From positions 1-64,000 of the forward strand of contig JAJQJQ010000016.1 in NCBI GenBank assembly GCA_028622995.1: a DNA stretch of 64,000 nucleotides. Reading direction: 5' to 3'. Shown here in pieces: positions 11,615 to 27,143 of the stretch; the stretch's first letter is position 1; the number at the start of each line of letters is the position of its first letter. A program made the translations under genes and the position numbers. This stretch comes from Panagrolaimus kolymaensis (lineage: Eukaryota; Nematoda; Chromadorea; Rhabditida; Panagrolaimidae). The notes below the pieces were generated by a model, which was not told where the DNA came from, searched no databases, and was given only the letters and a program-made list of their open reading frames with translations.

Positions 11615-12662
11615 TTTTGGATTCAATCAAATAAATGATATGAATTTAAAAAAATTGATGCCACTTTTATATTAGCTTTTTTGGTGATTGAACACCATTA
11701 TTTTGATCAAAAAATAATCAGCCATTGTTTTTTTAAACAAAACAAAAAAAAAACATTGCATAAATTAATGTTTTAATAAAACCATTTCAAAGTTGCAAAA
11801 CAAAAAAAATATGGGATTAAAATTTAAAAAATTCTAGTCGGTCAATTAAGTTTTTTTCAAAACAGTTGCTGCTGCTTTTTATGAAAAGTTTTCTCAAACT
11901 TTTTACTTTCATTAAATTTTTATCTTTCTTCAAACATTAATTTTTTTTTCTAATTAAAAAACGTTTTTTTCTCGCAATTTCTTGCATCAACGCTTGATGC
12001 TTGTGTTTACAAGGAAAATGAAGGCTTCCAAATCGGCCTGTTAGGATTCGATTTGAAAAATATCATTCAAAATGTATGTAAAATTGCATAAACAATAATA
12101 AAAATAAAGTACTTTTCCCCTGGAATTTTTTTTCTTATTCAAAACATTTTAAACTAAATTTTGTGTCTCTATGGTTGCTTGATGCAGCAGATAAATAAAT
12201 GGATCACAGTTGAGATGCTTCTAACGGACGGAATACAAAACCTCGTTGGGATTAATTTTAATATATTTAATTAAAAATATTTGGATCAAAAAATCCAAAT
12301 GTCCAATTCAGGCCCTAATTCAATACGATATTCACTAATGTCTTGCCTTAAAGCATGATGCTTGTGTTGATATGTCTGGAAATTGTTTTTTTGCATCTAT
12401 TTCTGAAATGTCTTGTATTTGCATGAATTTATTTGAAATAAAATAAATAAAAACAAGAAAAAATAAGATCTGCTGAAGGGGCAAAAAATATTTGTTTCAT
12501 AATTAAAACTTCAAAAAATATTTCAACACTCAACAAACTGTTTTTGGTTTTTTTGTAGTGAAAACATGCATCAAATATGTTTAAAACATTAAAAAGAATT
12601 TGTACAATTAATTAATATGTTAAACCAGAAATTTTAATAAGCCAAAAAAATCAAAAATTTTG

Positions 12663-12841
12663 TGTTGTTGTTGTTGGGGTGGTTGTTGTTGTTGAGGTGG
12701 TTGTTGTTGTTGGGGTGGTTGTTGTTGTTGGGGTGGTTGTTGTTGTTGGGGTGGTTGTTGTTGTTGTTGTTGTTCACCGGGTTTCGAACCCAGCGAAAAT
12801 TCTACAACGTATTGCAAAATTTCCACTGCGCGACGAAACCC
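12663..12841 (-). repeat. tRNA-derived SINE-like element, unit 4
   Basis: The tail has GGGGTGG, GAGGTGG, then three GGGGTGG. The head carries an A-to-T change (GCAAAATTTCC on the plus strand) also found in units 6 and 11. Confidence 0.68.
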
Positions 12842-14687
12842 GATAATATAACAACAACTTTTTTGGACTATATGAAAGTGTACTTTTTGTTGAATTTTCA
12901 ATTAAATTTTCAATTTTTTTGGACAATTTTGAAAGAAATTAAAATAGTGGATTACCTAATTCATTTATTATATATTTTTACTCATGTTTTTCAATCCATT
13001 TTCTTCCCAACTAATTATTCAATGAAGTTAGTTAGGAATATTTAAATTTAATGTTTTTCACTTAAAGAAACCTTTTTTAAAGTTAATGCTTTGGCAAAAA
13101 TCAAAAAATTCCAAAATTAATTTTTCTGTTTTTAAAATTTTGTTGATTAATTATTTTACTAAATATTCGAACTCCACTTTTTTTTTTCAATCATTGAGCT
13201 CATCAACAAGATATTTGGGTTTTAAATAAATGAATAACATTAAAAAATTAATTTGCTGAATCACGTTTTGAGTTACGGTGTTCAATAAAGCAGCATATGG
13301 ATATTTTTATCCAAATATTTATTATATGATTTTTAAAGATTATTCCCAACAGAGTTTTGAATCGCATACCAATTATGACCTTCAACCAACATCCATAATT
13401 TATTAACTATCTTTGTAAACGATCACTTCGAGGTGAACGTAACAACTATAAATTGCTTCCAAATCTGCATGATAGGATCCGATTTAAAAAATATCATTGA
13501 AAATGGATGTAAAATTGCATAAACAATAATAAAAATAAAGTACTTTTCCCCTGGAATTTTTTTTCTTATTCAAAACGTTTTTCTTCTTCATTTTCTTGCT
13601 TCAAAGTTTGATACATGTGTTCATTTAGAACTCAACGTCTGGATATCAAAATTTTTGAATTGCGAAGATTTTTTTATTTTCCAAGTAATTTTTGTTTATT
13701 TTTTTAACCATGAAAATGTAAGTCAAAGGTAACTCACTCACTCAATTAAAGAGATTTGAAATTTCAAAGTGATCGTGTTCAACGTGTCCTATTTTTTTGT
13801 TCAAAGCCACATAGCTCGATCAGAGCCTTTTCTTTCACTAAACAAAAATTGATCGAATTTTTGTAGAATTTTATGTGATTTATCACATCTGATAAACAAA
13901 ATTTTTTTAATGTTTCATTACTTATGACTTTGGAATTTATTTTCCTTTATCAAAGCATTATTTTTTGCTTTAAGTGAAAAAACATTAATTTTAATTATCT
14001 TCCAAATCGACCTGATAGAATCGGATTCTAAAAATATCATTGAAAATGGATGTATAAATGCTTTGAATTTTAATAACCAAACAAAAATAAATGAATCATC
14101 GATGATTGATTCAATTAATTATCAAATTATTCTAATCATCCAAACACCTGTATCTAATTTATTAATAAAAAACCTCATAGGTATTGGTAGCGGCATCCAC
14201 ATCCACATTGCATTATCAACAAAAAAATCATTATTACTTTTTTCTAAATATTTGTTTCGCTTAAAGCAAAACTTTCCAAAATTTATTTTAATTTTTCCAA
14301 AGCCACTTTAAAAAGAGCTGGAATTTAATTATTACCTCAAACTTTGGGTAATTAAACCGAAGATAAATAATTTTTCATTCTTTTTCTATCAAAATATAAA
14401 ATAAGGAAGGATGCGTTTGTGTTTTTTTTTATTTAGTTGTTCACTCTCTTTCTTTTTCAACCATAGATATACAGAAAAGAGAGAAAGGAAGATAACGCAC
14501 AAAAAGGTGGAGAAAAAAAAATGTCTGTCGGTGGTCGTCGTCGCTGACTTATTTTTTTCAAAGAAAATATTTTGATGATATCATTGCACTTTTTTTTTTT
14601 AGAATGCTGATTGATTTATTAATTGAGACAGTAATATTTACAATAAATTATTAATAACATTATTATTAAATACAAACAATATTATAT

Positions 14688-15778
14688 TTATTTTTTACCT
14701 AAGAGGCCACTTAAAAGTCCACCACCACTTCCACCACTGCCACCACCAAGGAGGCCACCCAAAAGACCACCATTACCTTCACTGCCACCTAATACTCCAC
14801 CTAAGATGCCATTATTTCCCAATAATCCACCCAAAAGTCCATCATCTCCCAAAATGCTTGATAATAAACCTTCAGGACTTAAAAGGCCATCCAATAAATC
14901 AGTTCCAAGAAGACCACCGGTTAGGATGTTTAAAAGTTTTTTAACGGTTTCAACAATTCCAGTTAAACCATTTCCAAGTAAACCATTAAGGATGCTATCA
15001 ACTTGGAGGAGACCTTTAAGATTGAGATTATTAAGATTGAGGAGGCTTCCAAGATCTTTTAAAAGTTGATCAAGGAGTTTTTGAATATTGGTGAGAAGAT
15101 TAGAAACTAAATTTCCAATAGCTTTATCTTGATCAAGCAAAGTCAATGCGTCATTATTGATGATGTCCTAAAATTTAATTATTATTTTTTATGCTTGCAT
15201 TGATTTGAACTTACAGCAAGTTGTTTAACAAAATCTCCAAGTTCGGGTGAAAGGTTATTAGCAATTTTTTGTACGCTATCAAGGGTTGATCCAACTTTAC
15301 CTTGAACATCTTCCTTAATGGAATTATATAAATTTGTAAGGTTGACATCTTTTTGTCCGCTAACCCAACCATCAATTTCTTGTAAAATTTCTGAATGAGT
15401 CAAATTTTCATTTGCAAGTAATTTAGATAATTCATCCAATTGAATTTGTGATAAACCGGGAAGTAATTGTTCAAGAATGTTTATGACTTGATCGAGAAGT
15501 ACACGAACCACTCGAACTACATCTCCAACAAGGCCATCCAAACCAGCATTAAGGGGCAAAACTTTAAGAATGGATAAAATTCCATCAGGGCCACCTAATA
15601 AACCATCTAATCCACCAGCAAGTCAAGCTGAACCAGATGTATCAGAAGGTAATGATGGAACAGTTACTCCGCCGCCGCTGCCACCAAGAAGACCTCCAAG
15701 TAAATTATCTGTTGGTGCTGCAGAGGAGAATGCACACACAGAAATTAGCACAATAATAAGATATGCTTTGTTAAACAT
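14688..15778 (-). pseudogene. DUF148-like secreted protein gene, unit 4 (nonsense at codon 52)
   Basis: TGA at 15625-15623; the frame is otherwise open. Intron 15168-15214. First half of the unit 4-5 / 6-7 dimer repeat. Confidence 0.8.
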
Positions 15779-16826
15779 TTTTGGATTCAATCAAATAAAT
15801 GATATGAATTTAAAAAAATTGATGCCACTTTTATATTAGCTTTTTTGGTGATTGAACACCATTATTTTGATCAAAAAATAATCAGCCATTGTTTTTTTAA
15901 ACAAAACAAAAAAAAAACATTGCATAAATTAATGTTTTAATAAAACCATTTCAAAGTTGCAAAACAAAAAAAATATGGGATTAAAATTTAAAAAATTCTA
16001 GTCGGTCAATTAAGTTTTTTTCAAAACAGTTGCTGCTGCTTTTTATGAAAAGTTTTCTCAAACTTTTTACTTTCATTAAATTTTTATCTTTCTTCAAACA
16101 TTAATTTTTTTTTCTAATTAAAAAACGTTTTTTTCTCGCAATTTCTTGCATCAACGCTTGATGCTTGTGTTTACAAGGAAAATGAAGGCTTCCAAATCGG
16201 CCTGTTAGGATTCGATTTGAAAAATATCATTCAAAATGTATGTAAAATTGCATAAACAATAATAAAAATAAAGTACTTTTCCCCTGGAATTTTTTTTCTT
16301 ATTCAAAACATTTTAAACTAAATTTTGTGTCTCTATGGTTGCTTGATGCAGCAGATAAATAAATGGATCACAGTTGAGATGCTTCTAACGGACGGAATAC
16401 AAAACCTCGTTGGGATTAATTTTAATATATTTAATTAAAAATATTTGGATCAAAAAATCCAAATGTCCAATTCAGGCCCTAATTCAATACGATATTCACT
16501 AATGTCTTGCCTTAAAGCATGATGCTTGTGTTGATATGTCTGGAAATTGTTTTTTTGCATCTATTTCTGAAATGTCTTGTATTTGCATGAATTTATTTGA
16601 AATAAAATAAATAAAAACAAGAAAAAATAAGATCTGCTGAAGGGGCAAAAAATATTTGTTTCATAATTAAAACTTCAAAAAATATTTCAACACTCAACAA
16701 ACTGTTTTTGGTTTTTTTGTAGTGAAAACATGCATCAAATATGTTTAAAACATTAAAAAGAATTTGTACAATTAATTAATATGTTAAACCAGAAATTTTA
16801 ATAAGCCAAAAAAATCAAAAATTTTG

Positions 16827-16987
16827 TGTTGTTGTTGTTGGGGTGGTTGTTGTTGTTGAGGTGGTTGTTGAGGTGGTTGTTGTTGTTGGGGTGGTGGTTG
16901 TTGTTGTTGTTGTTGTTGTTCACCGGGTTTCGAACCCAGCGAAAATTCTACAACGTATTGCAAAAATTCCACTGCGCGACGAAACCC
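16827..16987 (-). repeat. tRNA-derived SINE-like element, unit 5
   Basis: The tail matches unit 3 plus one extra TTG triplet. Confidence 0.68.
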
Positions 16988-18833
16988 GATAATATAACAA
17001 CAACTTTTTTGGACTATATGAAAGTGTACTTTTTGTTGAATTTTCAATTAAATTTTCAATTTTTTTGGACAATTTTGAAAGAAATTAAAATAGTGGATTA
17101 CCTAATTCATTTATTATATATTTTTACTCATGTTTTTCAATCCATTTTCTTCCCAACTAATTATTCAATGAAGTTAGTTAGGAATATTTAAATTTAATGT
17201 TTTTCACTTAAAGAAACCTTTTTTAAAGTTAATGCTTTGGCAAAAATCAAAAAATTCCAAAATTAATTTTTCTGTTTTTAAAATTTTGTTGATTAATTAT
17301 TTTACTAAATATTCGAACTCCACTTTTTTTTTTCAATCATTGAGCTCATCAACAAGATATTTGGGTTTTAAATAAATGAATAACATTAAAAAATTAATTT
17401 GCTGAATCACGTTTTGAGTTACGGTGTTCAATAAAGCAGCATATGGATATTTTTATCCAAATATTTATTATATGATTTTTAAAGATTATTCCCAACAGAG
17501 TTTTGAATCGCATACCAATTATGACCTTCAACCAACATCCATAATTTATTAACTATCTTTGTAAACGATCACTTCGAGGTGAACGTAACAACTATAAATT
17601 GCTTCCAAATCTGCATGATAGGATCCGATTTAAAAAATATCATTGAAAATGGATGTAAAATTGCATAAACAATAATAAAAATAAAGTACTTTTCCCCTGG
17701 AATTTTTTTTCTTATTCAAAACGTTTTTCTTCTTCATTTTCTTGCTTCAAAGTTTGATACATGTGTTCATTTAGAACTCAACGTCTGGATATCAAAATTT
17801 TTGAATTGCGAAGATTTTTTTATTTTCCAAGTAATTTTTGTTTATTTTTTTAACCATGAAAATGTAAGTCAAAGGTAACTCACTCACTCAATTAAAGAGA
17901 TTTGAAATTTCAAAGTGATCGTGTTCAACGTGTCCTATTTTTTTGTTCAAAGCCACATAGCTCGATCAGAGCCTTTTCTTTCACTAAACAAAAATTGATC
18001 GAATTTTTGTAGAATTTTATGTGATTTATCACATCTGATAAACAAAATTTTTTTAATGTTTCATTACTTATGACTTTGGAATTTATTTTCCTTTATCAAA
18101 GCATTATTTTTTGCTTTAAGTGAAAAAACATTAATTTTAATTATCTTCCAAATCGACCTGATAGAATCGGATTCTAAAAATATCATTGAAAATGGATGTA
18201 TAAATGCTTTGAATTTTAATAACCAAACAAAAATAAATGAATCATCGATGATTGATTCAATTAATTATCAAATTATTCTAATCATCCAAACACCTGTATC
18301 TAATTTATTAATAAAAAACCTCATAGGTATTGGTAGCGGCATCCACATCCACATTGCATTATCAACAAAAAAATCATTATTACTTTTTTCTAAATATTTG
18401 TTTCGCTTAAAGCAAAACTTTCCAAAATTTATTTTAATTTTTCCAAAGCCACTTTAAAAAGAGCTGGAATTTAATTATTACCTCAAACTTTGGGTAATTA
18501 AACCGAAGATAAATAATTTTTCATTCTTTTTCTATCAAAATATAAAATAAGGAAGGATGCGTTTGTGTTTTTTTTTATTTAGTTGTTCACTCTCTTTCTT
18601 TTTCAACCATAGATATACAGAAAAGAGAGAAAGGAAGATAACGCACAAAAAGGTGGAGAAAAAAAAATGTCTGTCGGTGGTCGTCGTCGCTGACTTATTT
18701 TTTTCAAAGAAAATATTTTGATGATATCATTGCACTTTTTTTTTTTAGAATGCTGATTGATTTATTAATTGAGACAGTAATATTTACAATAAATTATTAA
18801 TAACATTATTATTAAATACAAACAATATTATAT

Positions 18834-19924
18834 TTATTTTTTACCTAAGAGGCCACTTAAAAGTCCACCACCACTTCCACCACTGCCACCACCAAGGAGG
18901 CCACCCAAAAGACCACCATTACCTTCACTGCCACCTAATACTCCACCTAAGATGCCATTATTTCCCAATAATCCACCCAAAAGTCCATCATCTCCCAAAA
19001 TGCTTGATAATAAACCTTCAGGACTTAAAAGGCCATCCAATAAATCAGTTCCAAGAAGACCACCGGTTAGGATGTTTAAAAGTTTTTTAACGGTTTCAAC
19101 AATTCCAGTTAAACCATTTCCAAGTAAACCATTAAGGATGCTATCAACTTGGAGGAGACCTTTAAGATTGAGATTATTAAGATTGAGGAGGCTTCCAAGA
19201 TCTTTTAAAAGTTGATCAAGGAGTTTTTGAATATTGGTGAGAAGATTAGAAACTAAATTTCCAATAGCTTTATCTTGATCAAGCAAAGTCAATGCGTCAT
19301 TATTGATGATGTCCTAAAATTTAATTATTATTTTTTATGCTTGCATTGATTTGAACTTACAGCAAGTTGTTTAACAAAATCTCCAAGTTCGGGTGAAAGG
19401 TTATTAGCAATTTTTTGTACGCTATCAAGGGTTGATCCAACTTTACCTTGAACATCTTCCTTAATGGAATTATATAAATTTGTAAGGTTGACATCTTTTT
19501 GTCCGCTAACCCAACCATCAATTTCTTGTAAAATTTCTGAATGAGTCAAATTTTCATTTGCAAGTAATTTAGATAATTCATCCAATTGAATTTGTGATAA
19601 ACCGGGAAGTAATTGTTCAAGAATGTTTATGACTTGATCGAGAAGTACACGAACCACTCGAACTACATCTCCAACAAGGCCATCCAAACCAGCATTAAGG
19701 GGCAAAACTTTAAGAATGGATAAAATTCCATCAGGGCCACCTAATAAACCATCTAATCCACCAGCAAGTCAAGCTGAACCAGATGTATCAGAAGGTAATG
19801 ATGGAACAGTTACTCCGCCGCCGCTGCCACCAAGAAGACCTCCAAGTAAATTATCTGTTGGTGCTGCAGAGGAGAATGCACACACAGAAATTAGCACAAT
19901 AATAAGATATGCTTTGTTAAACAT
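18834..19924 (-). pseudogene. DUF148-like secreted protein gene, unit 5 (nonsense at codon 52)
   Basis: TGA at 19771-19769; the frame is otherwise open. Intron 19314-19360. Confidence 0.8.
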
Positions 19925-20972
19925 TTTTGGATTCAATCAAATAAATGATATGAATTTAAAAAAATTGATGCCACTTTTATATTAGCTTTTTTGGTGATTG
20001 AACACCATTATTTTGATCAAAAAATAATCAGCCATTGTTTTTTTAAACAAAACAAAAAAAAAACATTGCATAAATTAATGTTTTAATAAAACCATTTCAA
20101 AGTTGCAAAACAAAAAAAATATGGGATTAAAATTTAAAAAATTCTAGTCGGTCAATTAAGTTTTTTTCAAAACAGTTGCTGCTGCTTTTTATGAAAAGTT
20201 TTCTCAAACTTTTTACTTTCATTAAATTTTTATCTTTCTTCAAACATTAATTTTTTTTTCTAATTAAAAAACGTTTTTTTCTCGCAATTTCTTGCATCAA
20301 CGCTTGATGCTTGTGTTTACAAGGAAAATGAAGGCTTCCAAATCGGCCTGTTAGGATTCGATTTGAAAAATATCATTCAAAATGTATGTAAAATTGCATA
20401 AACAATAATAAAAATAAAGTACTTTTCCCCTGGAATTTTTTTTCTTATTCAAAACATTTTAAACTAAATTTTGTGTCTCTATGGTTGCTTGATGCAGCAG
20501 ATAAATAAATGGATCACAGTTGAGATGCTTCTAACGGACGGAATACAAAACCTCGTTGGGATTAATTTTAATATATTTAATTAAAAATATTTGGATCAAA
20601 AAATCCAAATGTCCAATTCAGGCCCTAATTCAATACGATATTCACTAATGTCTTGCCTTAAAGCATGATGCTTGTGTTGATATGTCTGGAAATTGTTTTT
20701 TTGCATCTATTTCTGAAATGTCTTGTATTTGCATGAATTTATTTGAAATAAAATAAATAAAAACAAGAAAAAATAAGATCTGCTGAAGGGGCAAAAAATA
20801 TTTGTTTCATAATTAAAACTTCAAAAAATATTTCAACACTCAACAAACTGTTTTTGGTTTTTTTGTAGTGAAAACATGCATCAAATATGTTTAAAACATT
20901 AAAAAGAATTTGTACAATTAATTAATATGTTAAACCAGAAATTTTAATAAGCCAAAAAAATCAAAAATTTTG

Positions 20973-21151
20973 TGTTGTTGTTGTTGGGGTGGTTGTTGTT
21001 GTTGAGGTGGTTGTTGTTGTTGGGGTGGTTGTTGTTGTTGGGGTGGTTGTTGTTGTTGGGGTGGTTGTTGTTGTTGTTGTTGTTCACCGGGTTTCGAACC
21101 CAGCGAAAATTCTACAACGTATTGCAAAATTTCCACTGCGCGACGAAACCC
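20973..21151 (-). repeat. tRNA-derived SINE-like element, unit 6
   Basis: Tail and head variant match unit 4. Confidence 0.68.
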
Positions 21152-22997
21152 GATAATATAACAACAACTTTTTTGGACTATATGAAAGTGTACTTTTTGT
21201 TGAATTTTCAATTAAATTTTCAATTTTTTTGGACAATTTTGAAAGAAATTAAAATAGTGGATTACCTAATTCATTTATTATATATTTTTACTCATGTTTT
21301 TCAATCCATTTTCTTCCCAACTAATTATTCAATGAAGTTAGTTAGGAATATTTAAATTTAATGTTTTTCACTTAAAGAAACCTTTTTTAAAGTTAATGCT
21401 TTGGCAAAAATCAAAAAATTCCAAAATTAATTTTTCTGTTTTTAAAATTTTGTTGATTAATTATTTTACTAAATATTCGAACTCCACTTTTTTTTTTCAA
21501 TCATTGAGCTCATCAACAAGATATTTGGGTTTTAAATAAATGAATAACATTAAAAAATTAATTTGCTGAATCACGTTTTGAGTTACGGTGTTCAATAAAG
21601 CAGCATATGGATATTTTTATCCAAATATTTATTATATGATTTTTAAAGATTATTCCCAACAGAGTTTTGAATCGCATACCAATTATGACCTTCAACCAAC
21701 ATCCATAATTTATTAACTATCTTTGTAAACGATCACTTCGAGGTGAACGTAACAACTATAAATTGCTTCCAAATCTGCATGATAGGATCCGATTTAAAAA
21801 ATATCATTGAAAATGGATGTAAAATTGCATAAACAATAATAAAAATAAAGTACTTTTCCCCTGGAATTTTTTTTCTTATTCAAAACGTTTTTCTTCTTCA
21901 TTTTCTTGCTTCAAAGTTTGATACATGTGTTCATTTAGAACTCAACGTCTGGATATCAAAATTTTTGAATTGCGAAGATTTTTTTATTTTCCAAGTAATT
22001 TTTGTTTATTTTTTTAACCATGAAAATGTAAGTCAAAGGTAACTCACTCACTCAATTAAAGAGATTTGAAATTTCAAAGTGATCGTGTTCAACGTGTCCT
22101 ATTTTTTTGTTCAAAGCCACATAGCTCGATCAGAGCCTTTTCTTTCACTAAACAAAAATTGATCGAATTTTTGTAGAATTTTATGTGATTTATCACATCT
22201 GATAAACAAAATTTTTTTAATGTTTCATTACTTATGACTTTGGAATTTATTTTCCTTTATCAAAGCATTATTTTTTGCTTTAAGTGAAAAAACATTAATT
22301 TTAATTATCTTCCAAATCGACCTGATAGAATCGGATTCTAAAAATATCATTGAAAATGGATGTATAAATGCTTTGAATTTTAATAACCAAACAAAAATAA
22401 ATGAATCATCGATGATTGATTCAATTAATTATCAAATTATTCTAATCATCCAAACACCTGTATCTAATTTATTAATAAAAAACCTCATAGGTATTGGTAG
22501 CGGCATCCACATCCACATTGCATTATCAACAAAAAAATCATTATTACTTTTTTCTAAATATTTGTTTCGCTTAAAGCAAAATTTTCCAAAATTTATTTTA
22601 ATTTTTCCAAAGCCACTTTAAAAAGAGCTGGAATTTAATTATTACCTCAAACTTTGGGTAATTAAACCGAAGATAAATAATTTTTCATTCTTTTTCTATC
22701 AAAATATAAAATAAGGAAGGATGCGTTTGTGTTTTTTTTTATTTAGTTGTTCACTCTCTTTCTTTTTCAACCATAGATATACAGAAAAGAGAGAAAGGAA
22801 GATAACGCACAAAAAGGTGGAGAAAAAAAAATGTCTGTCGGTGGTCGTCGTCGCTGACTTATTTTTTTCAAAGAAAATATTTTGATGATATCATTGCACT
22901 TTTTTTTTTTAGAATGCTGATTGATTTATTAATTGAGACAGTAATATTTACAATAAATTATTAATAACATTATTATTAAATACAAACAATATTATAT

Positions 22998-24088
22998 TTA
23001 TTTTTTACCTAAGAGGCCACTTAAAAGTCCACCACCACTTCCACCACTGCCACCACCAAGGAGGCCACCCAAAAGACCACCATTACCTTCACTGCCACCT
23101 AATACTCCACCTAAGATGCCATTATTTCCCAATAATCCACCCAAAAGTCCATCATCTCCCAAAATGCTTGATAATAAACCTTCAGGACTTAAAAGGCCAT
23201 CCAATAAATCAGTTCCAAGAAGACCACCGGTTAGGATGTTTAAAAGTTTTTTAACGGTTTCAACAATTCCAGTTAAACCATTTCCAAGTAAACCATTAAG
23301 GATGCTATCAACTTGGAGGAGACCTTTAAGATTGAGATTATTAAGATTGAGGAGGCTTCCAAGATCTTTTAAAAGTTGATCAAGGAGTTTTTGAATATTG
23401 GTGAGAAGATTAGAAACTAAATTTCCAATAGCTTTATCTTGATCAAGCAAAGTCAATGCGTCATTATTGATGATGTCCTAAAATTTAATTATTATTTTTT
23501 ATGCTTGCATTGATTTGAACTTACAGCAAGTTGTTTAACAAAATCTCCAAGTTCGGGTGAAAGGTTATTAGCAATTTTTTGTACGCTATCAAGGGTTGAT
23601 CCAACTTTACCTTGAACATCTTCCTTAATGGAATTATATAAATTTGTAAGGTTGACATCTTTTTGTCCGCTAACCCAACCATCAATTTCTTGTAAAATTT
23701 CTGAATGAGTCAAATTTTCATTTGCAAGTAATTTAGATAATTCATCCAATTGAATTTGTGATAAACCGGGAAGTAATTGTTCAAGAATGTTTATGACTTG
23801 ATCGAGAAGTACACGAACCACTCGAACTACATCTCCAACAAGGCCATCCAAACCAGCATTAAGGGGCAAAACTTTAAGAATGGATAAAATTCCATCAGGG
23901 CCACCTAATAAACCATCTAATCCACCAGCAAGTCAAGCTGAACCAGATGTATCAGAAGGTAATGATGGAACAGTTACTCCGCCGCCGCTGCCACCAAGAA
24001 GACCTCCAAGTAAATTATCTGTTGGTGCTGCAGAGGAGAATGCACACACAGAAATTAGCACAATAATAAGATATGCTTTGTTAAACAT
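22998..24088 (-). pseudogene. DUF148-like secreted protein gene, unit 6 (nonsense at codon 52)
   Basis: TGA at 23935-23933; the frame is otherwise open. Intron 23478-23524. The downstream spacer has CAAAATTTTCC (near 22580), a substitution shared with unit 12. Confidence 0.8.
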
Positions 24089-25136
24089 TTTTGGATTCAA
24101 TCAAATAAATGATATGAATTTAAAAAAATTGATGCCACTTTTATATTAGCTTTTTTGGTGATTGAACACCATTATTTTGATCAAAAAATAATCAGCCATT
24201 GTTTTTTTAAACAAAACAAAAAAAAAACATTGCATAAATTAATGTTTTAATAAAACCATTTCAAAGTTGCAAAACAAAAAAAATATGGGATTAAAATTTA
24301 AAAAATTCTAGTCGGTCAATTAAGTTTTTTTCAAAACAGTTGCTGCTGCTTTTTATGAAAAGTTTTCTCAAACTTTTTACTTTCATTAAATTTTTATCTT
24401 TCTTCAAACATTAATTTTTTTTTCTAATTAAAAAACGTTTTTTTCTCGCAATTTCTTGCATCAACGCTTGATGCTTGTGTTTACAAGGAAAATGAAGGCT
24501 TCCAAATCGGCCTGTTAGGATTCGATTTGAAAAATATCATTCAAAATGTATGTAAAATTGCATAAACAATAATAAAAATAAAGTACTTTTCCCCTGGAAT
24601 TTTTTTTCTTATTCAAAACATTTTAAACTAAATTTTGTGTCTCTATGGTTGCTTGATGCAGCAGATAAATAAATGGATCACAGTTGAGATGCTTCTAACG
24701 GACGGAATACAAAACCTCGTTGGGATTAATTTTAATATATTTAATTAAAAATATTTGGATCAAAAAATCCAAATGTCCAATTCAGGCCCTAATTCAATAC
24801 GATATTCACTAATGTCTTGCCTTAAAGCATGATGCTTGTGTTGATATGTCTGGAAATTGTTTTTTTGCATCTATTTCTGAAATGTCTTGTATTTGCATGA
24901 ATTTATTTGAAATAAAATAAATAAAAACAAGAAAAAATAAGATCTGCTGAAGGGGCAAAAAATATTTGTTTCATAATTAAAACTTCAAAAAATATTTCAA
25001 CACTCAACAAACTGTTTTTGGTTTTTTTGTAGTGAAAACATGCATCAAATATGTTTAAAACATTAAAAAGAATTTGTACAATTAATTAATATGTTAAACC
25101 AGAAATTTTAATAAGCCAAAAAAATCAAAAATTTTG

Positions 25137-25297
25137 TGTTGTTGTTGTTGGGGTGGTTGTTGTTGTTGAGGTGGTTGTTGAGGTGGTTGTTGTTGTTGGG
25201 GTGGTGGTTGTTGTTGTTGTTGTTGTTGTTCACCGGGTTTCGAACACAGCGAAAATTCTACAACGTATTGCAAAAATTCCACTGCGCGACGAAACCC
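25137..25297 (-). repeat. tRNA-derived SINE-like element, unit 7 (B box mutated)
   Basis: The tail matches unit 5. The B box carries one substitution (plus strand TTCGAACACAG instead of TTCGAACCCAG), so this copy may be a weaker Pol III template. Confidence 0.68.
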
Positions 25298-27143
25298 GAT
25301 AATATAACAACAACTTTTTTGGACTATATGAAAGTGTACTTTTTGTTGAATTTTCAATTAAATTTTCAATTTTTTTGGACAATTTTGAAAGAAATTAAAA
25401 TAGTGGATTACCTAATTCATTTATTATATATTTTTACTCATGTTTTTCAATCCATTTTCTTCCCAACTAATTATTCAATGAAGTTAGTTAGGAATATTTA
25501 AATTTAATGTTTTTCACTTAAAGAAACCTTTTTTAAAGTTAATGCTTTGGCAAAAATCAAAAAATTCCAAAATTAATTTTTCTGTTTTTAAAATTTTGTT
25601 GATTAATTATTTTACTAAATATTCGAACTCCACTTTTTTTTTTCAATCATTGAGCTCATCAACAAGATATTTGGGTTTTAAATAAATGAATAACATTAAA
25701 AAATTAATTTGCTGAATCACGTTTTGAGTTACGGTGTTCAATAAAGCAGCATATGGATATTTTTATCCAAATATTTATTATATGATTTTTAAAGATTATT
25801 CCCAACAGAGTTTTGAATCGCATACCAATTATGACCTTCAACCAACATCCATAATTTATTAACTATCTTTGTAAACGATCACTTCGAGGTGAACGTAACA
25901 ACTATAAATTGCTTCCAAATCTGCATGATAGGATCCGATTTAAAAAATATCATTGAAAATGGATGTAAAATTGCATAAACAATAATAAAAATAAAGTACT
26001 TTTCCCCTGGAATTTTTTTTCTTATTCAAAACGTTTTTCTTCTTCATTTTCTTGCTTCAAAGTTTGATACATGTGTTCATTTAGAACTCAACGTCTGGAT
26101 ATCAAAATTTTTGAATTGCGAAGATTTTTTTATTTTCCAAGTAATTTTTGTTTATTTTTTTAACCATGAAAATGTAAGTCAAAGGTAACTCACTCACTCA
26201 ATTAAAGAGATTTGAAATTTCAAAGTGATCGTGTTCAACGTGTCCTATTTTTTTGTTCAAAGCCACATAGCTCGATCAGAGCCTTTTCTTTCACTAAACA
26301 AAAATTGATCGAATTTTTGTAGAATTTTATGTGATTTATCACATCTGATAAACAAAATTTTTTTAATGTTTCATTACTTATGACTTTGGAATTTATTTTC
26401 CTTTATCAAAGCATTATTTTTTGCTTTAAGTGAAAAAACATTAATTTTAATTATCTTCCAAATCGACCTGATAGAATCGGATTCTAAAAATATCATTGAA
26501 AATGGATGTATAAATGCTTTGAATTTTAATAACCAAACAAAAATAAATGAATCATCGATGATTGATTCAATTAATTATCAAATTATTCTAATCATCCAAA
26601 CACCTGTATCTAATTTATTAATAAAAAACCTCATAGGTATTGGTAGCGGCATCCACATCCACATTGCATTATCAACAAAAAAATCATTATTACTTTTTTC
26701 TAAATATTTGTTTCGCTTAAAGCAAAACTTTCCAAAATTTATTTTAATTTTTCCAAAGCCACTTTAAAAAGAGCTGGAATTTAATTATTACCTCAAACTT
26801 TGGGTAATTAAACCGAAGATAAATAATTTTTCATTCTTTTTCTATCAAAATATAAAATAAGGAAGGATGCGTTTGTGTTTTTTTTTATTTAGTTGTTCAC
26901 TCTCTTTCTTTTTCAACCATAGATATACAGAAAAGAGAGAAAGGAAGATAACGCACAAAAAGGTGGAGAAAAAAAAATGTCTGTCGGTGGTCGTCGTCGC
27001 TGACTTATTTTTTTCAAAGAAAATATTTTGATGATATCATTGCACTTTTTTTTTTTAGAATGCTGATTGATTTATTAATTGAGACAGTAATATTTACAAT
27101 AAATTATTAATAACATTATTATTAAATACAAACAATATTATAT